Shown: positions 28,010 through 39,887 of the stretch, piece by piece
Layout: each line of letters opens with the position of its first letter
Numbering within the stretch: the stretch's first letter is position 1
Source: Leucobacter chromiireducens subsp. solipictus
Lineage (GTDB): Bacteria > Actinomycetota > Actinomycetes > Actinomycetales > Microbacteriaceae
DNA: 64,000 nt
Reading direction: 5' to 3'
Assembly: GCF_016758195.1 (NCBI RefSeq)
Contig: NZ_QYAC01000005.1
Span: 334,859-398,858 of the forward strand
The notes under the pieces: model-generated
Told to the model about the DNA's origin: nothing
What the model saw: only the letters and a program-made list of their open reading frames with translations
Database searches by the model: none
Position numbers and translations under genes: made by a program

Positions 28010-29359
28010 ATGTCAGTGACGACGGGAGTACGCCCGCGCCGCGAGGGGCGACGCGTCGCAATCGCGACCATGGTCGGCACCACGATCGAGTGGTACGACT
28101 TCTTTATCTACGCGAACACGGCAGCGCTCGTGTTCGCCCAACTGTTCTTCGAACCGCTCGGCGCGCAGGCCGCGCTGCTGCTGTCCTTTGCCACCGTCGG
28201 AATCAGCTTCCTGTTCCGGCCGCTCGGCGCGATCGTCGCCGGGCACCTGGGCGACCGCGTCGGGCGGCGGGCGATGCTGGTCGCCACCCTGGTGATGATG
28301 GGGGCGGCGACCACGCTGATCGGGCTGCTGCCCACCTACGAGCAGGCCGGGATCCTGGCCCCGATCCTGCTCGTGCTGCTCCGCGTCCTGCAGGGCTTCT
28401 CCGCGGGCGGCGAGTGGGGCGGTGCCGCGCTCATGGCGGTGGAGCACGCCCCGGACGGCAAACGCGGTCTCTACGGCTCCGCGCCGCAACTCGGGGTGCC
28501 GATCGGCATGCTCCTCGCATCCGGGGTGCTCGCGATCACGACCGCCGCGTTCGGGGTCGACGGCTTCCTCGAGATCGGCTGGCGGATCCCGTTCCTGATC
28601 GGCGTGGTCCTGCTCGTGGTCGGCTTCATCATCCGCCGCTCGGTGGAAGAAAGCCCCGTGTTCCTGGAGCTCCGCGAGAACAAGGCGCGCGCGAAGATGC
28701 CGCTGCTGGAGCTGCTTCGGAAGCACTGGTGGCTGGTGCTGCTCGCCGCGCTCACCTTCGCCGGAAACAACGCGGCCGGCTACATGTCGACCGGCGGGTA
28801 TGTGCTCTCCTACGCGACGAACGTGCATGAGATGGATCGCACCGCGGTGCTGTGGTGTGTGACGGCCGCGTCCGCGGTGTGGGCCGTGACGACGCTGTTC
28901 GGCGGCTGGCTGTCGGACCGGTGGAAGAGCCGACGGAACGTCTACCTCGTGGGGTACGGACTGCAGATCCTCTGGGCCTTCCCCCTGTTCCTCCTCGTGG
29001 ATACGCAGATCGTGGCGATGGTGCTCATCTCGCTGTGCGCGTGGATGCTCTCGACCGGCCTCACCTACGGGCCGCAGGCGGCCTACTTCGCGGAGATTTT
29101 CCCGTCACACCTGCGCTACTCCGGCGTCTCGCTCTCCTACGCGCTGGGCGCGATCCTCGGTGGCGCGTTCGCCCCGACGATCGCGACATGGCTCCAGCAG
29201 AGCACCGGCTGGATCGGATCCGTGTCGATCTACCTCGCGGTGATGGCGGCGATCTCGATCGTGGCGCTGCTGATCATCAAGGATCGCTGGGGTCGGCCGC
29301 TGATCGAGCGCGAGGAGCCGGAACCGGCCGCGAAGGCCGAGGCAGTCTCGGCGCGGTAA
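28010..29359 (+). CDS. MHS-family metabolite:H+ symporter (MFS)
   Basis: This 449-aa protein belongs to the MHS branch of the MFS, marked by ATMVGTTIEWYDFFIYANTAALVF in helix 1 and the GHLGDRVGRRAMLV loop motif. Relatives carry shikimate, alpha-ketoglutarate, citrate, proline or betaine. The start is ATG 28010 with GAAGGAG 8 nt upstream. A perfect 18-bp-arm hairpin follows. It is not coupled to a clear pathway; the neighbouring LysR regulator converges on it, so regulation by that protein is uncertain. Confidence 0.88.
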   Translation: MSVTTGVRPRREGRRVAIATMVGTTIEWYDFFIYANTAALVFAQLFFEPLGAQAALLLSFATVGISFLFRPLGAIVAGHLGDRVGRRAMLVATLVMMGAATTLIGLLPTYEQAGILAPILLVLLRVLQGFSAGGEWGGAALMAVEHAPDGKRGLYGSAPQLGVPIGMLLASGVLAITTAAFGVDGFLEIGWRIPFLIGVVLLVVGFIIRRSVEESPVFLELRENKARAKMPLLELLRKHWWLVLLAALTFAGNNAAGYMSTGGYVLSYATNVHEMDRTAVLWCVTAASAVWAVTTLFGGWLSDRWKSRRNVYLVGYGLQILWAFPLFLLVDTQIVAMVLISLCAWMLSTGLTYGPQAAYFAEIFPSHLRYSGVSLSYALGAILGGAFAPTIATWLQQSTGWIGSVSIYLAVMAAISIVALLIIKDRWGRPLIEREEPEPAAKAEAVSAR

Positions 29360-29398
29360 GGCACCGCCGAGCCGCGTGTCGCGGCGGGCGGACACTGC

Positions 29399-29440
29399 GC
29401 GGGATCGGCCGCTCCGAGATACCGGAGCGGCCGATCCCGC
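29399..29440. terminator. Bidirectional terminator hairpin
   Basis: Perfect 18-bp arms (29399-29416 and 29423-29440) with loop AGATAC lie between the convergent MHS transporter and LysR genes. Confidence 0.8.
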
Positions 29441-29467
29441 ACTGCTATCTGAGGGTCGAGGTTTGGA

Positions 29468-30403
29468 TCACAGTTCCGCGGTGGGCCAGGCGATGCCCTG
29501 CGCAAACTCGATCAACGCGCTCGTTCGCGCCGGCAGCGGGCGGTCCGGGGACCAGATCATATCGATCGCCACGGGCCGCACCGCCGGCGCGATGCGCTTG
29601 GTGACGAGCGGGTTCCCCTCGTTGCTGTGCGGGGTCGCGACGCGGGTGACCAGGATCCCGTAGCCCAGCCCGCGCGCCACGAGCGTGCGGACCACCTCAT
29701 AGCTCGTGGTGCGGTGCCGGATCCGCGGCTGGAGCCCCCGGGCCGTGAACAGCGACATCGTGTGATCGCTCGAGGGCGGCGCGTCGAGGAGGATCAGGTC
29801 GTCGGTGACGAGCTCTTCGAGGCGCACCTCGGGTGCACCGGCCAGCGGGTGGCCCGCGGCGAGCAGCGCGTGTGCGCTGAGTTCGTAGAGCCGCGCGCGG
29901 TGGGTGTGCGCGGGCACGAGCATGTCGTAGACCACGGCCACGTCGACCCGGCCGGAGGCGAGGTCGTCGACGAGCTGGTCCTGGGTGGCCTCCCGGATCG
30001 AGAGCTCGATCTCGGGGTGCAGCTCCCCGAAGTCCTGCAGTAGCGGAGGCAGGATCGTGGGGGCGAGCGTCGGATAACAGCCGACGACGATCGGGCCGGA
30101 GAGCCGCCCCGCACCCCCGACCACACGGCCCAACTCCTCGGCTTCGGCGAGGATGCGGCGCGCGTGCACGAGCAACTGCTCGCCCGACGGGGTCAGGGTG
30201 AGGCCGTGCGCGCGGCGCCGGATGCACAGCCGCTCGCCCATGACGGACTCGAGCTCGGTGATCGCGTCCGACATCGCGGACGGCGAGATCCTGAGGGTTG
30301 CAGCCGCGCCCGCGATCGTCCCGTCATCGGCCGCCGCCGCAAGGTAGGCGAGCTGACGCAGCGTGAACGCGGGGAGCGGATGCGGCGCGGGATCCTGCGT
30401 CAT
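29468..30403 (-). CDS. LysR-family transcriptional regulator
   Basis: This 311-aa regulator has the LysR winged helix-turn-helix (FTLRQLAYLAAAADDGTIAG and ATLRISPSAMSDAITELE, residues ~13-55) and a type II periplasmic-binding-like effector domain. ATG 30403 overlaps the stop of the HtaA-domain gene (ATGA), so the two are co-transcribed. The unit is divergent from the P450 fusion gene, the classic position for a LysR protein controlling the divergent promoter. The inducer is unknown. Confidence 0.9.
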   Translation of the reverse strand: MTQDPAPHPLPAFTLRQLAYLAAAADDGTIAGAAATLRISPSAMSDAITELESVMGERLCIRRRAHGLTLTPSGEQLLVHARRILAEAEELGRVVGGAGRLSGPIVVGCYPTLAPTILPPLLQDFGELHPEIELSIREATQDQLVDDLASGRVDVAVVYDMLVPAHTHRARLYELSAHALLAAGHPLAGAPEVRLEELVTDDLILLDAPPSSDHTMSLFTARGLQPRIRHRTTSYEVVRTLVARGLGYGILVTRVATPHSNEGNPLVTKRIAPAVRPVAIDMIWSPDRPLPARTSALIEFAQGIAWPTAEL

Positions 30404-30969
30404 CCGGCAGTCCCGGTGGGCGGCGTGACGACGGGGTCGTCGAGGAGGGTGCCGCGGGAGTAGGGGCCCGCGAAGAAGAGGTCGGCCCCGTCCGCGGCGA
30501 GTCGTGTCCCGACGCAGGTGAGCGTGCCGTCGGCCGCCTCATCGACGCGGTCGATCTCCGCGAACACGAGGCGCACGCCGGGCTCGAAGGGATCGCGGAT
30601 CGTGAGCTGCCACGGCTCCGGGGTGGCCGAGGCGACGGCGCGGGCACCGGGCGGGGCGACGAGCCAGGGGTCTGCGATCTCGATCCGCATCATGCCATTG
30701 TGGCCCTGGAGCGTCACGCTGCCCACGAAGCGCAGCGTGCGAGCTGCGGGATCCGGCACCGCTGCGGGATCCGGCACCGCTGCGGGATCCGGCACGGCTG
30801 CGGGATCCGGCACGGCTGCGGGATCCGGCGCGAATCGAAAGCCCGTCGGGGTCTGGGCGGCGGGCGGCGTGAGCCGAACGGAACCGTCGGACATCCCGAG
30901 GACGTAGGAGATGAGGGAATCCTTGATGCCCCAGGCGAGGGGGCCGAAAGCTGCGTCGGTGCGGCACAT
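30400..30969 (-). CDS. HtaA-domain (heme-binding type) protein, cytosolic
   Basis: This 189-aa protein matches the HtaA domain: LAWGIKDSLISYVLG at the N-terminus (with the candidate heme Tyr), GSVRLTPPAAQTPTGFRF, then RTLRFVGSVTLQGHNGMM-like strands with a His, and DPWLVAPPG. HtaA domains in Corynebacterium bind heme at the cell surface, but this one has no signal peptide, anchor or membrane helix. Five 18-bp repeats insert a PDPAAV-type linker in the middle. Being divergent from a heme enzyme suggests a heme-handling or P450-assisting role; this is inference. ATG 30969 is preferred to an upstream start. Confidence 0.75.
   Translation of the reverse strand: MCRTDAAFGPLAWGIKDSLISYVLGMSDGSVRLTPPAAQTPTGFRFAPDPAAVPDPAAVPDPAAVPDPAAVPDPAARTLRFVGSVTLQGHNGMMRIEIADPWLVAPPGARAVASATPEPWQLTIRDPFEPGVRLVFAEIDRVDEAADGTLTCVGTRLAADGADLFFAGPYSRGTLLDDPVVTPPTGTAG
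30743..30832 (-). repeat. Five 18-bp tandem repeats inside HtaA-domain gene
   Basis: Five head-to-tail copies of GCTGCGGGATCCGGCACS start at 30743, 30761, 30779, 30797 and 30815, with differences only in the last three bases. They encode (PDPAAV)n on the minus strand. Confidence 0.95.
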
Positions 30970-31094
30970 GCGCCCATTCTCACATGAAACCGAATTGATT
31001 GAGCAAGTAATTCCGCTTTTCCCTTTCAATAGCACCGCACATACTCAGAAGAAGGCGTGCGGGCCCCCGCACGCGATCATCACAAGGAAGTGAC

Positions 31095-34136
<3,042 letters not shown>

Positions 34137-34149
34137 CGGGTTCCGCTGT

Positions 34150-34179
34150 GGCGGGGGCGCCGCGCGCCCGGCCCCCGCC
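34150..34179 (+). terminator. Hairpin terminator after P450 fusion
   Basis: Perfect 9-bp arms GGCGGGGGC (34150-34158) and GCCCCCGCC (34171-34179) with a 12-nt loop lie 14 bp after the stop codon. There is no T-run. Confidence 0.6.
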
Positions 34180-34228
34180 TGTGGATCGCCGCCGCGGATT
34201 GTCTGCGGTCCTCGGTAGTCTCACTCAC

Positions 34229-35551
34229 ATGGCGAAAACGACGAGCGCGTACACCTGCACCGAGTGCGGCTGGCAGACCTCCAAATGGGTCGGCCGGTGC
34301 GGGGAGTGCCAGCAGTGGGGTACCGTCGTCGAACGCGCTCGCGAGGGAGCCACGCTCGCACGCACCACCCGAGCGGTGCAGCCCGGTGCCGGGCGCGAAG
34401 CGCGCCCCATCACGGAGTACTCCGGCGACACCGTGGCCCACCAGCCGACCGGAATCGGGGAGCTCGACCGGGTGCTCGGCGGCGGCGTGGTGCCGGGGGC
34501 GGCGATCCTGTTTTCCGGCGAACCCGGAGTGGGGAAGTCCACGCTGTTGCTGGACACCGCCGCGCGCCTCGCCGCGACCGGGGCCCGCATCCTCTACGCG
34601 AGCGGTGAGGAATCGACCGGCCAGATCCGGATGCGCGCGGAGCGCACGGGGGCGATGCACGACACGCTGTACCTCGCGAGCGAAACCGATCTCGCCACGG
34701 TGCTCGGGCACATCGAGTCGGTCGATCCGGCGCTCGTGATCGTCGACTCCGTACAAACCATGGCGAGCGACCAGATCGAGGGCAGCCCCGGCGGCCCGGC
34801 CCAGGTTCGGGAGGTCGCGGCCGCGCTGATCCGCGTGGCGAAAGGGCGCGGCACCCCGGTGATCCTCGTGGGGCACGTCACCAAGGACGGCTCGGTTGCG
34901 GGGCCGCGGCTGCTGGAGCACCTGGTCGACGTCGTCTGCCACTTCGAGGGCGACCGGCAGACCTCACTGCGCTTCCTGCGGACCCTGAAGAATCGCTTCG
35001 GCCCCACCGACGAGGTGGGGTGCTTCGAGATGACGGGGGAGGGCATCCAGGAGGTGCCGGATCCGAGCGGGCTGTTTCTCAGCCGCGCGGCCGCTCCGGT
35101 GAGCGGCACCTGCGCCACCGTCGCACTCGAGGGACGGCGGGCCCTGCCCGTCGAGGTGCAGGCGCTCGTAGCGAAGAGCGCGACGCCGAACCCGCGGCGC
35201 GTCACGAGCGGGGTCGATCCGGCGCGCGTCGCGATGATTCTCGCGGTGCTCGAACGCCGGGTCGGCGTGCGCCTCCACGACCAGGACGTGTACGTCTCCA
35301 CCGTGGGCGGGGTGAAACTCGGGGAACCCGCGGCGGATCTCGCGATCGCGCTCGCGGTCATCTCCGCCGTCTCGGACCGCCCGCTGCCGCACGACCTCGC
35401 GGCATTCGGGGAGATCAGCCTGGCGGGGGAGGTGCGCCCCGTGACCGGGGGGCCGCAGCGCGCGCAGGAGGCCCGGCGGCTCGGCTACACCCGCATCATC
35501 GACGCGGCCGCGGAGACCCTGGACCAGGCCCGAAAGGGGGCCGGTCTCTAG
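34229..35551 (+). CDS. radA: DNA repair protein RadA (Sms)
   Basis: This 440-aa protein contains an N-terminal C4 zinc finger (Cys10, Cys13, Cys24, Cys27), a RecA-like ATPase with Walker A GEPGVGKST, the RadA-specific LKNRFGPTDEVG motif, and a C-terminal Lon-protease-like domain ending near ARRLGYTRIIDAA. It helps branch migration of recombination intermediates. ATG 34229 follows TAGTCT by seven bases with no Shine-Dalgarno, so it is probably leaderless. It is followed 30 bp later by mqo. Confidence 0.96.
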   Translation: MAKTTSAYTCTECGWQTSKWVGRCGECQQWGTVVERAREGATLARTTRAVQPGAGREARPITEYSGDTVAHQPTGIGELDRVLGGGVVPGAAILFSGEPGVGKSTLLLDTAARLAATGARILYASGEESTGQIRMRAERTGAMHDTLYLASETDLATVLGHIESVDPALVIVDSVQTMASDQIEGSPGGPAQVREVAAALIRVAKGRGTPVILVGHVTKDGSVAGPRLLEHLVDVVCHFEGDRQTSLRFLRTLKNRFGPTDEVGCFEMTGEGIQEVPDPSGLFLSRAAAPVSGTCATVALEGRRALPVEVQALVAKSATPNPRRVTSGVDPARVAMILAVLERRVGVRLHDQDVYVSTVGGVKLGEPAADLAIALAVISAVSDRPLPHDLAAFGEISLAGEVRPVTGGPQRAQEARRLGYTRIIDAAAETLDQARKGAGL

Positions 35552-35581
35552 TCCCGCGGAACCGGAGTAGACTTGCACCTC

Positions 35582-37111
35582 GTGAGTAAGAACACGGTAG
35601 ACGTCGTCCTCGTTGGTGGGGGCATCATGAGCGCCACGCTCGGTACCCTGATCAAGCAGGTGCAGCCGGACTGGTCGATCGAGATCTTCGAATCTCAGTC
35701 GGAAGTGGCCACGGAGAGTACGAACGCGTGGAACAACGCGGGTACCGGTCACGCCGCACTGTGCGAGCTGAACTACATGCCCGAGGCGGCCGACGGTAGC
35801 CTGTCGCCCGCGAAGGCGATCGACATCAACGAGCAGTTCCAGCTGTCGCGCGAGTGGTGGTCTCACCTCGTGCAGCAGGGCATCCTCGGCACCCCGTCGT
35901 CGTTCATCAACGCGACCCGGCACATGACGTTCGTGCGCGGCGAGGAGAACGTGGACTACCTCCGCCGCCGCTACGAGATCCTCAAGCAGGAGCCCCTGTT
36001 CTCCGACATGGAGTTCAGCGACGATCCCGCGCAGATCGCCGAGTGGGCGCCGGTCCTCGTCGACCGCCGCGGCAAGGACGAGGTCTTCGCCGCAACCCGC
36101 TCCGAGAGCGGCACCGACGTGGACTTCGGCGCGGTCAGCCACCAGCTCTTCGACCACCTCGTCGCGAACGGTGCCAAGCTGCACCTCGGACACCGCATCC
36201 GCAAGGTGAAGCGCGTCAAGGACGGCACCTGGAACGTCCACGTGCGCAACCGCGCCGGCCACGGCCCCAGCGTCGTGAACGCGAAGTTCGTGTTCGTCGG
36301 CGCGGGCGGCGGCGCCCTGCAGCTGCTGCAGTCCTCCAAGATTCCCGAGATCCGCGGCTTCGGCGGCTTCCCGATCAGCGGCAAGTTCCTGAAGACGGAC
36401 AACCCGGAGATCGTGGCGCACCACCGCGCCAAGGTCTACGGCAAGGCCGCCGTCGGGGCACCCCCGATGTCGGTCCCACACCTCGACACCCGGATCGTCG
36501 ACGGCAAGGAAAGCCTGCTCTTCGGCCCCTACGCCGGGTTCAGCCCGAACTTCCTGAAGAAGGGCTCCTGGTGGGATCTGCCCGGCTCGATCCGGATGCA
36601 CAACCTGGGCCCCATGATCAAGGTCGGCCTGACCCAGTGGGGCCTTGAGAAGTACCTCCTCGGCGAGCTCATGGCGAGCCGCGAGAAGCAGATGGACACG
36701 CTCCGCGAGTACATGCCCGCCGCGCGCACCCAGGACTGGGAGATGATCACCGCCGGTCAGCGCGTGCAGGTCATGAAGAAGGACCCCGAAAAGGGTGGCA
36801 TCCTGCAGTTCGGCACCGAGGTCATCACCGGCGGCGAGGGCTCGATCGCTGGGTTGCTCGGCGCGTCCCCCGGGGCCTCGACCGCGGTCCACGCGATGCT
36901 CGGCGTGCTGCGCTCCTGCTTCCCCGAGCAGTACGCGAACGAGTGGGAGCAGGTCTTCACGGCCCAGATCCCCGCGCTCGCCTCGGGCGGCCTGAACAAC
37001 GACGCCGATGCCGCCGCGGCGTCCCTCGCGGAGACCGGGCGCGTGCTGGGACTCATCCCCGAGGGGGCGCCCGCAGCGGTCGCCGCGGAGTCCGCGCAGG
37101 CCGACGCCTAA
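35582..37111 (+). CDS. mqo: Malate:quinone oxidoreductase
   Basis: This FAD enzyme of 509 aa oxidises malate to oxaloacetate at the membrane and passes electrons to quinone. DVVLVGGGIMSATLGTL is the FAD loop; AWNNAGTGHAALCELNY and FGPYAGFSPNFLKKGSWWD are Mqo family blocks. GTG 35582 fits a leaderless start (TAGACT box 8 nt before). TTG 35573, three codons earlier, has GGAG 5 nt upstream and is the alternative. Mqo is the usual actinobacterial partner or replacement for NAD-malate dehydrogenase. A hairpin terminator follows. Confidence 0.94.
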   Translation: MSKNTVDVVLVGGGIMSATLGTLIKQVQPDWSIEIFESQSEVATESTNAWNNAGTGHAALCELNYMPEAADGSLSPAKAIDINEQFQLSREWWSHLVQQGILGTPSSFINATRHMTFVRGEENVDYLRRRYEILKQEPLFSDMEFSDDPAQIAEWAPVLVDRRGKDEVFAATRSESGTDVDFGAVSHQLFDHLVANGAKLHLGHRIRKVKRVKDGTWNVHVRNRAGHGPSVVNAKFVFVGAGGGALQLLQSSKIPEIRGFGGFPISGKFLKTDNPEIVAHHRAKVYGKAAVGAPPMSVPHLDTRIVDGKESLLFGPYAGFSPNFLKKGSWWDLPGSIRMHNLGPMIKVGLTQWGLEKYLLGELMASREKQMDTLREYMPAARTQDWEMITAGQRVQVMKKDPEKGGILQFGTEVITGGEGSIAGLLGASPGASTAVHAMLGVLRSCFPEQYANEWEQVFTAQIPALASGGLNNDADAAAASLAETGRVLGLIPEGAPAAVAAESAQADA

Positions 37112-37124
37112 CCCTTCCTCACAC

Positions 37125-37168
37125 CGCCGCTGGGCGGGATCCCGTCTCCGGGGTCCCGCCCAGCGGCG
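37125..37168 (+). terminator. Hairpin terminator after mqo
   Basis: Perfect 15-bp arms (37125-37139 and 37154-37168) with a 14-nt GC-rich loop are followed by TTT. It starts 14 bp after the mqo stop. Confidence 0.85.
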
Positions 37169-37192
37169 TTTCCGCGCCCCGCGTCCGGAGTG

Positions 37193-37229
37193 CCCCATGC
37201 CCCCATGCCCAAGCCCATGCCCATGCCCG
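37193..37229. repeat. CCCATG-type hexamer repeat
   Basis: There are five imperfect copies of a CCCATG/CCCAAG hexamer in the 206-bp gap between mqo and the HAD phosphatase (convergent). Nothing else is recognised in that gap. Confidence 0.7.
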
Positions 37230-37374
37230 CGAACCTGCGGCGGGACGCCAGTTTCGCCCCCAAAACTCCTCAGAAAGGTGCGAGATTGCGGGTTCGGCAG
37301 GCGGACGCTGGGACGCGAGGCGCCGCGGATGGTTCAGGAGGACCCCGGAGGGGCCTCGCACGAGTGGGGGAGAG

Positions 37375-38145
37375 CTATGCGCGGGCCGCGAGCAGGCCCT
37401 CGACGTAGTCTGCGGTGTCTTCCCAGCCGGTAACCGCGTGGCAGGCGACGCCGAGCGCGAGCACCGGGTAGTCGTTGCCGTCGGGGTCGAGCCGGTCGCC
37501 GACGAAGAGCATCTCGTCGAGCTGGATCCCGGTGTGCTCCACGAGCTTGCGCATCCCGTAGGCCTTGTCGATCCCGCGCCGCGTGATGTCGACCGAGGTC
37601 GAGCCGCCACTGCGCACCTCCAGATCAGGGAGGCGATCCGCGACGGCGGCCCGCAGCGCATTCTTCTTCGCGCCGCTCGGATCCCACGCGTGCTTCGCGT
37701 CGATCGGCGCACGCTGACCCAGCGCGGAGAACGTCACCTGCGAGCCGCGATCCTCGAGGATCTCGCCCCAGGGCGCTGCCTCCCAGAGGCTGAGCCGCTC
37801 GGCCTCCTCGCGCAGCGCGGCGAGTGCGCCGTCCCGCTGTTCGGCGGTCAGCGACTCCCGGTACACCGTGGTCCAGGCGCCGTTCTCACGGCGTTCATAG
37901 CGCGTGCCGCAGGTGGGGAGCAGGTGCAGCCGCGCGAGCGTCGTCTCATCGACTCCCGCAGACGTGTCGAGTCGAGCCAGGAGCTGCGCCTCAAACTGCG
38001 CGAAGTTGCCGCCCGAGATCACCGCAACGCTCGTGCGCTGCAGGAGCCCGGCGAACGCGGCGAGCATCCGCGGTTCGATCGCGGACTTCGACGGGGCAAG
38101 GGTGTCATCGAGGTCGAATGCGACGAGGCGCGGCAGGGCAGTCAT
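37375..38145 (-). CDS. HAD-superfamily phosphatase (Cof/PMM-like, subfamily IIB)
   Basis: This 256-aa protein has the HAD nucleophile motif AFDLDDTLAPS at residues 9-19, motif II ISGGNFAQ, and the C-terminal FVGDRLDPDGNDYPVL acid motif. The cap and the SVDITRRGIDKAYGMRKL segment resemble phosphomannomutase/sucrose-phosphatase-like HAD enzymes. It probably dephosphorylates a sugar phosphate in the cytosol; the specificity is not predictable. It lies 35 bp downstream of the decarboxylase gene on the same strand, so they may share a transcript. Confidence 0.85.
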   Translation of the reverse strand: MTALPRLVAFDLDDTLAPSKSAIEPRMLAAFAGLLQRTSVAVISGGNFAQFEAQLLARLDTSAGVDETTLARLHLLPTCGTRYERRENGAWTTVYRESLTAEQRDGALAALREEAERLSLWEAAPWGEILEDRGSQVTFSALGQRAPIDAKHAWDPSGAKKNALRAAVADRLPDLEVRSGGSTSVDITRRGIDKAYGMRKLVEHTGIQLDEMLFVGDRLDPDGNDYPVLALGVACHAVTGWEDTADYVEGLLAARA

Positions 38146-38180
38146 GCCTCGATTCTCCCATGCGGGGTCGGGGAGATCGG

Positions 38181-39683
38181 TCAGTCGGCAAGGACCCGGA
38201 ACGACGCGACCGCCGGATCGAGCGCGCCTCGAACGTAGCCGATGGGAGACGCCGCGACGGTCTGCAGAAACGTGACGGTTGCGGCGGTAATCTCCTCGCC
38301 CGGCACCACGTTGGGAATTCCCGGCGGGTATGCGGCGAGGGAATCCGCGGAGACGCGACCCGCGGCCTCCGCGGCCGGCACAATCTCGTGGCGGCCAAAG
38401 TAGGCGAGCCGCGGTCGGGTCACCATCCGGCCGGCGCGCGGAAGCTCGGGGAACGTCAGCGGCGGATCCGCGGGCGTCGCCGCGTCGAGCAGCTCCAGGA
38501 GCGCATCACCGAAGCGGTGCAGATCCGGGTGCTTTCCCGGGCCGATAAAGGCGACGATCGCGCTCGCGGTTGAAATCTCGAGGAAGATCCCGTGCTCCGC
38601 GCTGAGGCGGTCACGCACCGCGTGACCGCTGAGCCCCGTTGCGGTCACGTCGATGGACACGCGCAGGGGATCGGCGTCGACAATATCGGGGTACGCGTCG
38701 AAGCCGTCCGAGATGATCGGCAGCCGGCCGTCCGCGCGGAGCCGCTCACGGAACGATTCGACCGTGGTGATGGTCTCCCCGATCTGGGCGGAACCGTGCA
38801 CGAGCGCGTGGCGCGCCACGTCGAGTGAGCCGAGCAAGAGCGCGCTCGCGCTTGTCGTCTGCGTCATCATGTAGGCGCGCTCCACCATCGGCTCGAGCGC
38901 GTCGGCAAACGGGCCGTCGCTCAGGTGCAGCATCGCGGACTGGGTGAGACTGCCGCCGAGTTTGTGCGTGCTGGACACGGTGAGGTCCGCGCCGAGCCGC
39001 GTCGGAGACTCCGGAAGCGCCGGGTGGAAGCCAAAATGCGAGCCCCACGCGCCGTCGACCACGAGCGGGACCCCGTGCGCGTGGGCGACCGCGGCGAGGC
39101 CGGCCACATCCGCCACGGCACCAAAATAGCTGGGGCTGATCACGTACACGGCCCCGAGCTCCGCCCCCACCGCGACGGCGTCCTGCAGCGCCGACTCGAG
39201 CGCGGCCGGGGTGACCCCGTGGTTGATCCCGCGATCCGTGTCGATGCTGGGGAACACGAAGTGCGGCAGCAGGTCGCCGAGGAGGACTCCGTCCGTAAAG
39301 CTCGAGTGGGCGCTGCGCTGCGCGATGATCGTGTCGCCGGCCCCGAGTCCCGCGATGGCGAGCGCCGCCATCCGGTTCGCTTGTGAGGCGCCGTTCGCGA
39401 GAAACCAGGTCCGCCGCGCGCCCCACGCGTCGGCCGCGAGCCGCGTCGCCTCGACCAGCGGAGAGTCTGCACCCGCATCGATCCCGGGGATCAGGGGCGG
39501 AATGTCGAGGGCGAGCGCCTGCGGGCCGATGAACGTGGCGAGTTCGTGCGCGAGCCCATCCGGGGTCGCGCCGTGCCCCGGGACCATGAGGCTCACGGTG
39601 TCGCGTTCCGCGTGCTGGGTGAGTGCCGTCGCGTAGGGAGTGCTGCCCTGTGCGCCCTGCGGATGGACGGAGGATCGGGACAT
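38181..39683 (-). CDS. Orn/Lys/Arg decarboxylase-family PLP enzyme
   Basis: This 500-aa fold-type I PLP protein has STHKLGGSLTQSAML with the PLP lysine, VVDGAWGSHFGFHPALP with the cofactor Asp, and IISDGFDAYPDIVDADPLR in the C-terminal part. This is the compact Gram-positive-type (SpeA/Cad) form without a wing domain. It should decarboxylate arginine, lysine or ornithine to the matching amine. ATG 39683 has AAGGAGC upstream; longer in-frame extension reaches into the promoter region and lacks conservation. It is divergent from an amino-acid/amine permease operon. Confidence 0.88.
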   Translation of the reverse strand: MSRSSVHPQGAQGSTPYATALTQHAERDTVSLMVPGHGATPDGLAHELATFIGPQALALDIPPLIPGIDAGADSPLVEATRLAADAWGARRTWFLANGASQANRMAALAIAGLGAGDTIIAQRSAHSSFTDGVLLGDLLPHFVFPSIDTDRGINHGVTPAALESALQDAVAVGAELGAVYVISPSYFGAVADVAGLAAVAHAHGVPLVVDGAWGSHFGFHPALPESPTRLGADLTVSSTHKLGGSLTQSAMLHLSDGPFADALEPMVERAYMMTQTTSASALLLGSLDVARHALVHGSAQIGETITTVESFRERLRADGRLPIISDGFDAYPDIVDADPLRVSIDVTATGLSGHAVRDRLSAEHGIFLEISTASAIVAFIGPGKHPDLHRFGDALLELLDAATPADPPLTFPELPRAGRMVTRPRLAYFGRHEIVPAAEAAGRVSADSLAAYPPGIPNVVPGEEITAATVTFLQTVAASPIGYVRGALDPAVASFRVLAD

Positions 39684-39887
39684 GGGTGCTCCTTTGCAAG
39701 TGACCGGCGATGCTGCACCGAGTATGACACATGCTGTTCCAAATTGAACGAAAACTAGTGTTTGCGTAAAAATGTAATGCACGTTACTCTCGGACCCACA
39801 GGTCACCCCCGCACGGAGTCGGGGCGTGGCCGCCGGAGATCCCGGCTCTATTCGTAAGACATTCGTAAGACAAGGGAGTCTGAATTC

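Noticed and set aside
27178..29359. Genomic island anchored at tRNA-Ser
   Set aside because: There is no integrase, no repeated tRNA end and no base-composition break; the neighbouring genes look resident.
30743..30832. CRISPR-like array
   Set aside because: The 18-bp units are contiguous with no spacers and are in-frame coding sequence.
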